From Streptomyces sp. ML-6 (GTDB lineage: Bacteria; Actinomycetota; Actinomycetes; Streptomycetales; Streptomycetaceae), in assembly GCF_030116705.1 (NCBI RefSeq), contig NZ_JAOTIK010000002.1, forward strand, positions 806,001 through 870,000: a DNA stretch of 64,000 nt. Direction: 5' to 3'. Numbering within the stretch: the stretch's first letter is position 1; each line of letters starts with the position of its first letter. The position numbers and the translations under genes are program-made. Below, piece after piece: positions 51,270 to 59,944 of this stretch. A model generated the notes under the pieces. It was given only the letters and a program-made list of their open reading frames with translations. It did no database searches and was not told the origin of the DNA.

Positions 51270-52148
51270 TCAGCGTCGCGCGATGGTGACGCGGAAGTTG
51301 TTGAAGAACTTGTCTTCCAGCGTGTAGGCGAAGATGTCCAGGTAGCGCTCGAAGCGGGCCACGACCTCCTCGCCCTCCAGGGCGACGGCCTCGTCCCGGC
51401 GGGCGGCCAGCAGTTTCAGCCAGGCGCGGCAGGCGACGGCGAACGACTCGCGTTCGTTGACGATCTCGATGACGTCGAAGAGCCCCTCGGCGGCCTGCGT
51501 CAGCTCGTGCAGGTGCGGGATGTGGCAGTTCTCGAACTCGGAGCGCTGGAGGAACTTCAGGTCGTCGAGCAGCTGCCGGTTCATCGGCAGGGCCTCGGCG
51601 GTCATGGTGTGCAGCACGAACCGGCCGCCCGGCTTCAGCGCCGCGCCCACCTTGTTGAAGAACACCCGGTACTTCTTGGTGCGTTCGCGCGGCGGCAGCG
51701 TGGAGGAGACGAAGTGCTCCAGCGCGTTGATGCAGAACGCCGCGTCGTACGGGTCGTCGGTGACGTGGTCCTCCCACGACTCGACCCGGGTGGTGATCCT
51801 GGGGTTGTCCAGGCCGGCGATGAACTGTTCCTGGGTACGGCTGAGGGTGAGGCCGACGGCCTGCTCCACGCCGTGCACGGTGGTCAGCCGGTTGAGCATG
51901 GTGCCCCAGCCGCAGCCCACGTCCAGCACCCGGCGGGCGCCGGCGGCCCCCGCGAGTTCGACGAACGTGTCGAGCTTGCGCTCCTGGGCCTCGTCGAGGG
52001 CCTCGGTCAGGCCCTCGCCCTCCTCCCAGTACCCACCGGAATACATCATGGTCGGGCCCAGCAGGAGGCGGTAGAAGTCGTTGCTCACCTCGTAGTGGTG
52101 CCTGATCGCGTCGACCTCGGGGACCGACCTGTCTGCGACCGTCGTCAT
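51270..52148 (-). CDS. CFA-synthase-like SAM methyltransferase
   Basis: 292 residues of the cyclopropane-fatty-acid/mycolic-acid methyltransferase family: HYEVSNDFYRLLLGPTMMYSGGYW, SAM motif VLDVGCGWGTMLNRL, LSRTQEQF, FCINALEHF. Members methylenate or methylate an unsaturated lipid chain; others act on small molecules. It is smaller than CfaS (about 380) and near the mycolate enzymes. It starts the minus-strand half of the divergent locus. Confidence 0.9.
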   Translation of the reverse strand: MTTVADRSVPEVDAIRHHYEVSNDFYRLLLGPTMMYSGGYWEEGEGLTEALDEAQERKLDTFVELAGAAGARRVLDVGCGWGTMLNRLTTVHGVEQAVGLTLSRTQEQFIAGLDNPRITTRVESWEDHVTDDPYDAAFCINALEHFVSSTLPPRERTKKYRVFFNKVGAALKPGGRFVLHTMTAEALPMNRQLLDDLKFLQRSEFENCHIPHLHELTQAAEGLFDVIEIVNERESFAVACRAWLKLLAARRDEAVALEGEEVVARFERYLDIFAYTLEDKFFNNFRVTIARR

Positions 52149-52207
52149 TCTTCGTCAACTCCTGTCCGGCGGCGTGCGGATGTCGCAGACGAGAAAACCG
52201 GGTCGCT

Positions 52208-52260
52208 CGCAACAGATGTGCAAGACGGCGGTGGCGGTCCCGTGTTGCGCACGCGTTGCG
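52208..52260. promoter_or_regulatory. Mirrored repeat operator between divergent operons
   Basis: On the minus strand TTGCACATCTGTTGCG (52223-52208) and on the plus strand TTGCGCACGCGTTGCG (52245-52260) are related 16-mers (12/16 identical) facing away from each other around 52234. Within each, TTGC-type heptamers repeat at 11-bp pitch. This arrangement suits one regulator controlling both operons. The rest of 52149-52318 shows no gene. Confidence 0.6.
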
Positions 52261-52318
52261 TGGGCCGGGATTCGATTCCTTCCGAACGACCGAGCCCCGC
52301 GAGAGAGGACCGCACATC

Positions 52319-52573
52319 ATGTCCATGCCCACCATTGAAGAACTGGCGAGCCAGCTCGAAGCCGTCTCCGGCGCCAAGAAGGTCGACCCGGACCACCCGC
52401 TCCAGCACATCGCGGACGTGGACTCGCTGGACCTGATGGAGTGGCTGTACGGGTTCCAGAACAGGTACCCGGACATCCCCGCCGACGAGTCGCTGTTCGC
52501 CGACATCGACGACACGACCACCCTGCGCGTCGTCCACGAGCGCATCCTCGCGCTCGTGCCGGCGCGGGCCTGA
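52319..52573 (+). CDS. Acyl carrier protein
   Basis: 84 residues with the phosphopantetheine Ser in DVDSLDLMEWL (about 36) and acidic helices typical of discrete ACPs. It carries the acyl chain for the ketosynthase encoded 12 bases downstream. GAGAGAGGA precedes the ATG. Confidence 0.93.
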   Translation: MSMPTIEELASQLEAVSGAKKVDPDHPLQHIADVDSLDLMEWLYGFQNRYPDIPADESLFADIDDTTTLRVVHERILALVPARA

Positions 52574-52585
52574 GCGGGGCCGCCC

Positions 52586-53572
52586 GTGAACGGCTTCGAC
52601 ATCACCGGGTGGGGCATGTCCGTACCCGAACGCGTCGTCTCCAGCGAGGAGCTGGCGCAGCGCTTCGGCGTCGACGAGCACTGGATCGTCAGCCGGTGCG
52701 GGATCCGTGAGCGCCGGGCCGTCGGACCGGGCCAGACGACCGCCTCCCTGGCTGTCGAGGCCGGCCGGCGAGCCCTGGAGAAGGCAGGGCTGAGCGGCGG
52801 CGACATCGCGCATCTGATCGTCGCCACCGCCACGCCCGAGCAGCCCTCCCCGGCCACGTCCGCGTTCGTCCACCACGAACTCGGCATCGCCGGCAGCGCG
52901 CACGACGTCAACTCCGAGTGCGCGGGGTTCGTGTACGGACTGGTCCAGGCCATGGCGCTGATCAGGATCGACCCCCGGCCCATCCTGCTGATCGGCTCCG
53001 ACACCCACACCCTGACCGCCAACCCGGCCGACCGGGACCTGTCGATCCTCGTCGGCGACGGCGCGGGCGCCGTGGTGCTCCGGCCGGCGGACCGGGACCG
53101 GGTCCTGGCCTGGAACCTGGGCGCGGACGGCAGCTGCACCGGCAGCCTCAAGGTGCTGGCCGGCGGCAGCCGGATGCCCACCACCGAGGAGACCGTCCGC
53201 CAGGGACTGCACTACGCGCAGATCAACGGCAACGAGATCTACCTCAACGCCGTGCGCTACACGGTGCGCACGGTGCGGGAGACCCTGAAGGAGGCGAAGG
53301 TCGAGGCGGCCGACGTGAACCACGTCATCCCGCACCAGGCCAACATCAGGATCATCAACTCCATCCTCGGCCACACCGGTCTGCGCACGGAGGCCCTGGT
53401 CACCAATCTGCACAAGTACGGGAACACGGCGTCCGCGTCGATTCCCATCGCACTGACCGAAGCCCTGGACGAGGGCCGGATCGAGGACGGCGACCTGGTG
53501 CTGCTGGCCGGCTTCGGCGCGGGCATGACCTGGGGATCGGTCCTCCTGGAATGGGGCGGAGGAGACAGTTGA
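52586..53572 (+). CDS. Ketosynthase III (FabH-like)
   Basis: 328 residues with the complete KASIII triad: Cys in NSECAGF (about 111), His in IPHQANIRI (about 252), Asn in YGNTASAS (about 282). It joins an acyl-CoA starter to malonyl-ACP, or acts as an ester/C-C-forming CerJ-type relative. With a private ACP and reductase it defines a small dedicated chain-building system rather than primary fatty-acid synthesis. GTG start. Confidence 0.93.
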   Translation: MNGFDITGWGMSVPERVVSSEELAQRFGVDEHWIVSRCGIRERRAVGPGQTTASLAVEAGRRALEKAGLSGGDIAHLIVATATPEQPSPATSAFVHHELGIAGSAHDVNSECAGFVYGLVQAMALIRIDPRPILLIGSDTHTLTANPADRDLSILVGDGAGAVVLRPADRDRVLAWNLGADGSCTGSLKVLAGGSRMPTTEETVRQGLHYAQINGNEIYLNAVRYTVRTVRETLKEAKVEAADVNHVIPHQANIRIINSILGHTGLRTEALVTNLHKYGNTASASIPIALTEALDEGRIEDGDLVLLAGFGAGMTWGSVLLEWGGGDS

Positions 53573-54321
53573 GCGCAAAACCGGTGGGAACCCGGCCACA
53601 GCGGCCGGTCGCCCTGGTCACGGGCGCGTCCGGCGGGCTGGGCCAGGCCCTGGCGATCGAGCTGGACGCCCTCGGCTGCCGGGTCGCGGTCCACTACAAC
53701 CGCTCCGAGGAGCGGGCCCGGGCGGTACAGGACAAGCTGACGAACGACTCGGTCGTGGTCACCGGGGACGTCGGCTCGTACGAGGCCGTCACCGCGATGT
53801 ACCGGGAGATCGGGGAACGGCTCGGCCCGGTGGACGTGCTCGTCAACAACGGCGCGATCCGCAAGGACGCGCTGATGGCGATGCAGTCGCCGGAGGACTG
53901 GGCCCAGGTGATCCGGACGAACCTGATCGGTTCGTTCCACACCGCGCGGGCGGCCGTCCCGCACATGCTGCGGCAGCGGTGGGGGAGGGTCGTCAACGTG
54001 GTCTCGCCGTCCGGTCTGATCGCGACCGCGGGCCAGACGGCGTACTCCGCGTCGAAGGCGGGTCTGATCGGTTTCACCCGCACCCTGGCCGCCGAGTGCG
54101 GCCGACGCGGGGTCACCGTCAACGCCCTGTCCCCGGGATTCATGATCACGGGCATGACGGAGAGCCTGCCCGACCGGGTGAAGGAGAGCATGGAGGAGAA
54201 GGCCCCCGTACCGCGCTTCGTGACGGTGGAGGAGGTGGCCCGCAGCGCGGGCCTGTTCCTCGACCAGGACTGCATGACGGGGCAGGTCATCAGCATCGAC
54301 AGCGGGGTCTCCATCACCTGA
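53569..54321 (+). CDS. FabG-like short-chain reductase
   Basis: 250 residues with TGASGGLGQALA (cofactor), NNGAIRKDALMA, and catalytic S...YSASK: VSPSGLIATAGQTAYSASKAG. It probably reduces the 3-ketoacyl-ACP made by the KASIII. The TTG at 53569 overlaps the upstream stop (TTGA) and has GGCGGAGGAGA just before it; no ATG is available near. Terminators follow. Confidence 0.93.
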   Translation: MSAKPVGTRPQRPVALVTGASGGLGQALAIELDALGCRVAVHYNRSEERARAVQDKLTNDSVVVTGDVGSYEAVTAMYREIGERLGPVDVLVNNGAIRKDALMAMQSPEDWAQVIRTNLIGSFHTARAAVPHMLRQRWGRVVNVVSPSGLIATAGQTAYSASKAGLIGFTRTLAAECGRRGVTVNALSPGFMITGMTESLPDRVKESMEEKAPVPRFVTVEEVARSAGLFLDQDCMTGQVISIDSGVSIT

Positions 54322-54410
54322 CCCCGCGTGCGGGGCAGGGGCCCGGGCCCCGGTGACGTCCGGGGGCCGTCGCGGCACACGGCCGGGTCCACCGGCCCCG
54401 AGCGGTTCAC

Positions 54411-54514
54411 GCAGGCGCCCGGCCGGGCTCTCCCGGCCGGGCGCCTGCGCGTGGGTGGGTGCGTGGGTACGGGGAAACTCCACTGGATGCAGGTGCCGGT
54501 CGGCCGGCACCTGC
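54411..54514 (+). terminator. Two tandem terminator hairpins
   Basis: 54411-54448: a perfect 17-bp stem (GCAGGCGCCCGGCCGGG) with a 4-base loop. 54489-54514: a perfect 11-bp stem (GCAGGTGCCGG) with loop TCGG. They lie between the convergent reductase and CBS genes; the 54322-54652 gap otherwise holds nothing clear. Confidence 0.85.
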
Positions 54515-54652
54515 CCCCAGCGAAGCCGATCGATGAGCTGCCGGCCGGCCTGGAGCAGGCTGCCGGATGAGCGTGTACGGGCTCGTCATCCCCACGTCTG
54601 CACCGTCCTTGCCTTGCCCGGCGGATGTCATCGGTTGTCTCCCGGCTGGGGG

Positions 54653-55135
54653 TCATCGGCCCCGTGCGGCCGCCGCGCGTTCCTCGGCACGCGCCCGCAC
54701 GCCGGCGTCGGAGCAGAAGCCGAGCCCCGACCTCTTCAGGCAGAGCAGGCCGACCAGCCGGCCGCCCTCGGTGGTGACGGCGACCCGGCGGCGCCCCGCG
54801 GCGACCATCGCGTCCCAGGTCTCGCGCAGCCCGGCGGACGGCGCGACCACCCGGTCGCCCAGCCGTCCCGCCGGCGCGGCCGGCTCGTGGTCGTCCCGTC
54901 CCATCAGGTCGGTCCGCTCGACGACCGAGATCAGCACGCCGCCGTCGACCACCAGCAGGGCGTGCACCTTGTCGTTCCTGAAGAGCTCCCGCGCCTGCCG
55001 GACCGTCGTCGACGGAGGGGAGGTCTTGGGGAAGGTGTGCATCGAGTCCGCGACGGCGGTGTCCGTCCCGGCGCCCATCGGTCCGGCGTTCATCGGCCCG
55101 GTCCCGGCGTTCATCGGCCCGGTTTTGGCGTTCAT
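54653..55135 (-). CDS. CBS-domain protein
   Basis: 160 residues with a CBS pair (VRQARELFRNDKVHALLVVDGGVLISVVERTDL and APSAGLRETWDAMVAAGRRRVAVTTEGGRLVGLLCLKRSG). CBS pairs sense adenine nucleotides and control partner proteins. The end contains GFCSDAGVRARAEER. GGGAGG lies 7 bases before the ATG. The first 25 residues repeat MNA(K/G)TGP/MNAGPMGAG, so several in-frame ATGs exist. It follows a small Cys-rich ORF and faces candidate operator sites. Confidence 0.85.
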   Translation of the reverse strand: MNAKTGPMNAGTGPMNAGPMGAGTDTAVADSMHTFPKTSPPSTTVRQARELFRNDKVHALLVVDGGVLISVVERTDLMGRDDHEPAAPAGRLGDRVVAPSAGLRETWDAMVAAGRRRVAVTTEGGRLVGLLCLKRSGLGFCSDAGVRARAEERAAAARGR

Positions 55136-55154
55136 GGGGGCGCCTCCCGTCGTG

Positions 55155-55319
55155 CTACCTCGGCCGGGTGCAGCCGCACGCCGTCCCCCGGTTCTGGAGC
55201 GCCTGCAGCGCACAGGCGGCAAGGCATTGGAGCACGGCCCGTCCGGCCTGGGACGTGACCGCGGCGACAACGGCCGAGCGAAGTTTCGGTGCTTGCGTGC
55301 GTTCCGTGACGTCGGACAT
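55155..55319 (-). CDS. Small Cys-rich hypothetical protein
   Basis: 54 residues with a hydrophobic central helix and four Cys near the C-terminus (QCLAAC and ACGC). AGGGAG sits 8 bases before the ATG and the CBS gene starts 19 bases after its stop, so a two-gene operon is likely. Not recognised. The Cys pairs and the operator-like repeats upstream hint at metal or redox sensing, but the ORF could be non-functional. Confidence 0.45.
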   Translation of the reverse strand: MSDVTERTQAPKLRSAVVAAVTSQAGRAVLQCLAACALQALQNRGTACGCTRPR

Positions 55320-55345
55320 GGGGCGAGCTCCCTGCGTATACGGCT

Positions 55346-55500
55346 GGGGGGTATGTTCCCCTATGCAGTCTACATACCCCTGGGTGGTATCAGGGTTGGC
55401 TGAAACATTCCCCTCCCATCGTTCCCTGTCGGTCGAGGTGTGATCAAAGGCTTGCGGCATTACCCCCGGGGGGTGTACTTCTTGATACCCCACCAGGGTA
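55346..55500. promoter_or_regulatory. Cluster of CsoR/CstR-type operator candidates
   Basis: C-tract/G-tract dyads recur between the divergent small ORF and the molybdoenzyme gene: ATACCCCTGGGTGGTAT (55374-55390), TACCCCCGGGGGGTGTA (55461-55477) and ATACCCCACCAGGGTA (55485-55500), with a weaker one around 55346-55362. Their form (ATACCCC-N3-GGGTAT) is that of copper- or persulfide-sensing CsoR-family repressors. No such repressor gene is in the window. Confidence 0.55.
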
Positions 55501-55643
55501 CCCGGAAGTGCGGGAAGACCGACCGGGACCGTTCCCGTTCCCGGACCCGTTCTCGTGCCCGGACGGCCCGACCCGAACCCTCCGCACCCCTCCGGCACAC
55601 CGGAGCCCGATGCCCGACCACTACCAAGGGGAGACGACGGACG

Positions 55644-58600
55644 ATGACCGAGGCACGTGGCTACTGCACCCTCTGCAAGTCACGCTGCGGCGCGATCTAC
55701 ACCATCGAATCGGGAGCCATGGTCGGCGTGCGCCCGGACCCGGATCACCCCACGGGCGCGGCGCTGTGCCCCAAGGGCCGGGCCGCACCCGAACTCGTGC
55801 ACAGCCCGGCCCGTCTCACCCGCCCGCTGCGCCGCACCACACCGCGGACCGACCCCGATCCCAAGTGGCGGGAGATCGGCTGGGAGGAGGCGATGACGGA
55901 GATCAGCAGCCGGCTCGCGGAGTTCCGCGACACCACGGGGCCGGAGTCCGTCGCCTTCTCGGTGACCTCGGCCAGCGGCACGCCGATGAGCGACGCCCTC
56001 GAATGGGTGGAGCGGTTCGTCCACCTCTACGGCAGTCCGAACATCTCCTACTCGACCGAGATCTGCAACTGGCACAAGGACTTCGCCCACGCCTTCACCT
56101 TCGGCAGCGCCCAGCCCGCACCCGACTTCCCGCACACCGACCTGACCGTGATGTGGGGGCACAATCCCGCCAAGACCTGGCTGTCCCGGTCGGTGGCCCT
56201 GGCCGAGGCACGCGCACGAGGGGCCCGCCTCGCCGTCGTCGACCCGCGCCGGACGGCCGCCGCGATGCAGGCCGATCACTGGCTGCGGGTACGGCCGGGC
56301 ACCGACGGCGCCCTCGCCCTCGGACTGGCCGACCTCGTGCTGCGCCGCCACGGCGGCGACCAGGAGTTCCTGCGGGCCTGGACCAACGGGCCGCTGCTGG
56401 TGCGCGACGACGACGGCCGCTTCCTGAAGGCCGACGAGCTGAGCCCCGACGGCGTCGGCCACGTGGTGTGGGACGAGCACGCCGGCCGGCCCGAGCCCTA
56501 CGACACCACCCGGGCCGCCCCCGCCCCGCAGCGATTCGCCCTGCGCGGCACCCACCGGGTCCGCACCCGCTCCGGAACGGTCACCTGCCGGCCGGCGTTC
56601 CAGCACTACCTCGACGCCGTGGCGGCCTGGCCGCTGGAACGCACCTCCTCGGTGACCGGGGTGGACCCCGGCACCCTCATCGCGTTCGCCGACGACCTGG
56701 CCACCTCGCGCGCGGTCAGCTACGGAACGTGGACCGGAGTCGGCCAGCACGTCGACGCGACACAGACCGAACGCGCCATCGCCACCCTGTACGCACTCAC
56801 CGGCTGCCACGACGCCCCCGGCGGGAACGTCGTCCTGCCGCAGCAACCGACCACCAAGGTGTCCCTGCCGCCCGTGCCCGAACAGGCGGCGAAGACCCTG
56901 GGCCTGACCGAACACCCCCTCGGCCCCCCGGCATCCGGCTGGATCTCCGCGCGGGCCCTGTGCAGGGCGATCACCGAAGGGGAACCGTACCGCGTGCGCG
57001 CCCTGGTCTCCTTCGGCGGCAACCTGCTGCTGTCGCAGCCCGACCCGATACGCACCGCCGAAGCCCTGCGGCAGCTCGAATTCGGCGTGCACATCGACCT
57101 GTTCGAGAACCCCACCGCCCGGTTCGCCGACATCCTCCTGCCCGCCAACACTCCCTGGGAGCGGGAAGGGCTGCGCGCGGGCTTCGAGATATCGCAGCAG
57201 GCCCAGCAGCGCGTGCAACTGCGCCCCCGCATGCTCGACCCGCTCGGCGAATCCCGCTCCGACCTGGAGATCGCCTTCGACCTCGCCTGCCGCCTCGGCC
57301 TCGGGGACGATTTCTTCGGCGGAGACATCCAGGCGGCCTGGAACCACCAGCTCGAACCCCTCGGCCTCACCGTGGACGACCTGCGCGCGGCCCCGGGCGG
57401 CGTGGACGTGCCGCTGCCGATGCGGTACCGGAAGTACGCCGAGACCACGCCCGACGGGCGGGTCACCGGATTCGCCACCCCGACCGGGCGGGTGGAGCTG
57501 TACTCACAACGACTGCTCGACCACGGCTACTCCCCGGTCCCCGAAGCCGGCGACCCGCCCGCCGACCCCGACTTCCCACTGACACTGAGCTGCGCCAAGA
57601 ACGGGTACTTCTGCCACAGCCAGCAACGTGGACTGGCCTCACTGCGCAGACGCTCACCCGAACCCCTCGTCGAGATCGGCGAACAGGTCGCCGCGGACCG
57701 GGGCATCACCGACGGCGACATGGTGGAGATCACGACACGCAACGCCACCGTGCGGATGCGCGCCCGGGTGGACCCGGGCCTGCACCCCGACACCGTGGTT
57801 GCCGAGTACGGGTGGTGGCAGAGCACTCCCGACCTGGCACTGCCCGGATCGGACCCGCTGGCCGACGGCGGACAGAACTACAACCTGCTGGTCGGCGACA
57901 CCGCGCACGACCCGATCAGCGGCTCGGCACCGCTGCGCTCGACGGCCTGCGAGGTCCGCCGGACACCGACCGGAACATGGTCCGGTCCACGCGAGTTCGT
58001 TGTCGAGGCCTCCGACGAAGTGACCGAAGACGTACGGGAGTTGCTGCTCCGCCCGGCCGACGGCGGCCCGCTGCCGGAGTTCCGCCCCGGCCAGCACGTC
58101 ACCATCGCCGACGACGGCGCCCCCGACATCACCCGGGCGTACTCGCTGACCGGCGTGGCCCGGGGCGACGACCTCGCGACGTACCGGCTGGCCGTCCGGC
58201 GGATCGAGGGCGGCGCGTTCTCCCCGCTCGTGCACCGTGGCCTCACCGCCGGGGCCCGGGTACGGGTGACCGCTCCTTCCGGCCTGTTCGCCATCCCGGT
58301 CGACCACAGCCAACCGGTGGTGCTGCTCGCGGCCGGTGTCGGCATAACCCCCTTCCTCGGCTACCTCGAAACGCTCGGTTCCGTCGGCGGTTCGGTCCCC
58401 GAGGTGGTCCTGCACTACGGCAACCGCAACAGCAGGACCCACGCGTTCGCGGACCGGCTGCGGGAACTGGCCTCATTAATGCCGCAGTTGACGGTGATCG
58501 ACCATTACAGTCGCCCGGTGGCCGAGGACGTGGAGGCAGTGCACTACTCGGTCCGCGGCCGGATCACCGCCGACGCGGTCGAGGAGGAACTGATCCGCCG

Positions 58601-59000
58601 CCGCGCCCGCTTCTACCTGTGCGGGCCCCAGGAGATGATCGATGGCGTCACCGCCGGACTGAAGGCCCGCGGAGTCCCGAAGTTCGACATCTTCGCCGAG
58701 AGGTTCCAGGTCACCACGCGGAACGTCGAGGTCCCGGCGGATGCCACCGCGACCGTGCGCTTCGCGCGCTCGGAACGCGAACTGACCTGGACCCGGGCGG
58801 ACGGCACACTGCTCGAACTCGGCGAGAGGGCAGGGCTGAAGCTGCCGAACGGCTGCCGCCTGGGACAGTGCGAGAGCTGCGCCGTCACCGTCCTGGGCGG
58901 ACAGGTCGCCCACCTGGTGGCCCCGGCCGAGGACCTGCCCGACGACCAGGTGCTGACCTGCCAGGCGGTGCCGGTCACGGACGTGGTGCTCGACGTCTGA
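55644..59000 (+). CDS. Molybdopterin oxidoreductase fused to flavin reductase and 2Fe-2S ferredoxin
   Basis: 1118 residues combining a whole electron chain. Residues 1-60: 4Fe-4S site (Cys8, 11, 15, 42). To about 680: molybdopterin-guanine-dinucleotide catalytic domains of the NapA/NasC/formate-dehydrogenase family (WGHNPAKTW, FGGNLLLSQ, LPANTPWER). About 690-780: dinucleotide-binding C-terminal barrel (LTLSCAKNGYFCHSQQRG). About 785-1020: FNR-type FAD/NAD(P) module (RAYSLTG, GITPFLGYLE). Residues 1040-1118: plant-type ferredoxin (Cys1071, 1076, 1079, 1106). It probably reduces an oxyanion such as nitrate with NAD(P)H, or oxidises a small substrate. A rare TTA (leucine 945, 58476-58478) makes it dependent on the bldA tRNA. 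Confidence 0.92.
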   Translation: MTEARGYCTLCKSRCGAIYTIESGAMVGVRPDPDHPTGAALCPKGRAAPELVHSPARLTRPLRRTTPRTDPDPKWREIGWEEAMTEISSRLAEFRDTTGPESVAFSVTSASGTPMSDALEWVERFVHLYGSPNISYSTEICNWHKDFAHAFTFGSAQPAPDFPHTDLTVMWGHNPAKTWLSRSVALAEARARGARLAVVDPRRTAAAMQADHWLRVRPGTDGALALGLADLVLRRHGGDQEFLRAWTNGPLLVRDDDGRFLKADELSPDGVGHVVWDEHAGRPEPYDTTRAAPAPQRFALRGTHRVRTRSGTVTCRPAFQHYLDAVAAWPLERTSSVTGVDPGTLIAFADDLATSRAVSYGTWTGVGQHVDATQTERAIATLYALTGCHDAPGGNVVLPQQPTTKVSLPPVPEQAAKTLGLTEHPLGPPASGWISARALCRAITEGEPYRVRALVSFGGNLLLSQPDPIRTAEALRQLEFGVHIDLFENPTARFADILLPANTPWEREGLRAGFEISQQAQQRVQLRPRMLDPLGESRSDLEIAFDLACRLGLGDDFFGGDIQAAWNHQLEPLGLTVDDLRAAPGGVDVPLPMRYRKYAETTPDGRVTGFATPTGRVELYSQRLLDHGYSPVPEAGDPPADPDFPLTLSCAKNGYFCHSQQRGLASLRRRSPEPLVEIGEQVAADRGITDGDMVEITTRNATVRMRARVDPGLHPDTVVAEYGWWQSTPDLALPGSDPLADGGQNYNLLVGDTAHDPISGSAPLRSTACEVRRTPTGTWSGPREFVVEASDEVTEDVRELLLRPADGGPLPEFRPGQHVTIADDGAPDITRAYSLTGVARGDDLATYRLAVRRIEGGAFSPLVHRGLTAGARVRVTAPSGLFAIPVDHSQPVVLLAAGVGITPFLGYLETLGSVGGSVPEVVLHYGNRNSRTHAFADRLRELASLMPQLTVIDHYSRPVAEDVEAVHYSVRGRITADAVEEELIRRRARFYLCGPQEMIDGVTAGLKARGVPKFDIFAERFQVTTRNVEVPADATATVRFARSERELTWTRADGTLLELGERAGLKLPNGCRLGQCESCAVTVLGGQVAHLVAPAEDLPDDQVLTCQAVPVTDVVLDV

Positions 59001-59081
59001 GGCAGGCCCCGTTCCGGGCGGCGTGACCGGGCTCCCCTTCCGGCGCCCGGTCGAGCCGGGCGGGCCGCGTCGGCTCGTCGA

Positions 59082-59711
59082 TCACGGCCGGGCCACCAGC
59101 AGATGGACGGCGAGCCCGACGATCACCGCGCTGGACACCAGGGCGGTGGACAAACGACCATGAGGACCCGTCAGCACGCGGCCGAGCAGGGCTCCGCCAC
59201 CGGCGAGCAGCAGTTGCCAACTGGCGGAGGCCGCGAAGGCCGCCAGGACGAACACGGCCTTGGCCCAGTGATCCGGTGCGGCACCCTGGCCGGCGAGCAC
59301 CAGGGCCGCGAAATAGATCACGGTGATCGGGTTCATCAGCGTGATGCCCAGGAACCCGAGATACACCCGCACCGGACTCATCGGTTCGCGGTTCGCCCCG
59401 CCCACGTCCTGCCCCTTGCGGTACCCGGCGACGGCCGTCACAGCGCTCCGGCACGCCAGCGCGAGGAGCACCACGGCCGAGGCCCGACGCAGGGGCAGCG
59501 CGATCGGCTCGATGACGGGCGCGAGCGCCGAGCCCCCGACCATCGAGATCAGCGCGTACAGGCCGTCGGCGGTCGCGATGCCCAGAGCGGCACAGGCACC
59601 GACCCGCCACGACGTCCGCGCGGTGAGGGCCACGAGATACGTCGCGACCGCTCCCACCGGCATGGCGATGCCATAACCGGCCAGGAGCCCGGCGACCAGG
59701 GCCGCGCTCAT
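59082..59711 (-). CDS. LysE-family amino-acid exporter
   Basis: 209 residues with six hydrophobic helices and the LysE/RhtB pattern (AALVAGLLAGYGIAMPVGAVATYLV, GFLGITLMNPITVIYFAAL). It exports amino acids or small cationic compounds. The ATG at 59711 gives the usual family length; a longer open frame to 59930 is ignored. Convergent with the molybdoenzyme gene; an 8-bp stem at 59025-59052 lies between. Confidence 0.9.
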   Translation of the reverse strand: MSAALVAGLLAGYGIAMPVGAVATYLVALTARTSWRVGACAALGIATADGLYALISMVGGSALAPVIEPIALPLRRASAVVLLALACRSAVTAVAGYRKGQDVGGANREPMSPVRVYLGFLGITLMNPITVIYFAALVLAGQGAAPDHWAKAVFVLAAFAASASWQLLLAGGGALLGRVLTGPHGRLSTALVSSAVIVGLAVHLLVARP

Positions 59712-59944
59712 GTGCGGTGCGGAGTCGGCCTTCCCGGACGGCCGGACTGCTGTCGGCCCGGTCCCGCAACGGCGGCGGAGGGCATCGGCAGCAGGCAAGC
59801 AGTCGTCGTGGTCATGGGCAGATTCTTGGAGCGGCCCGGTCGGCCGCGCAACCCGATTAAACGGCTGTTCCGGCCCGGACGGAGGCTCTTGCGCCGCCCA
59901 CCACCCACTACCCTCGACCGGGGAAGTCACAACAGGGGCGGGCG

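Noticed and set aside
48274..51289. Long plus-strand open frames opposite the oxidase and monooxygenase genes
   Set aside because: Shadows of confident minus-strand genes; no domains in translation.
59712..59930. N-terminal extension of the LysE protein
   Set aside because: Would add 73 polar residues before the first membrane helix; family length and signal fit ATG 59711.
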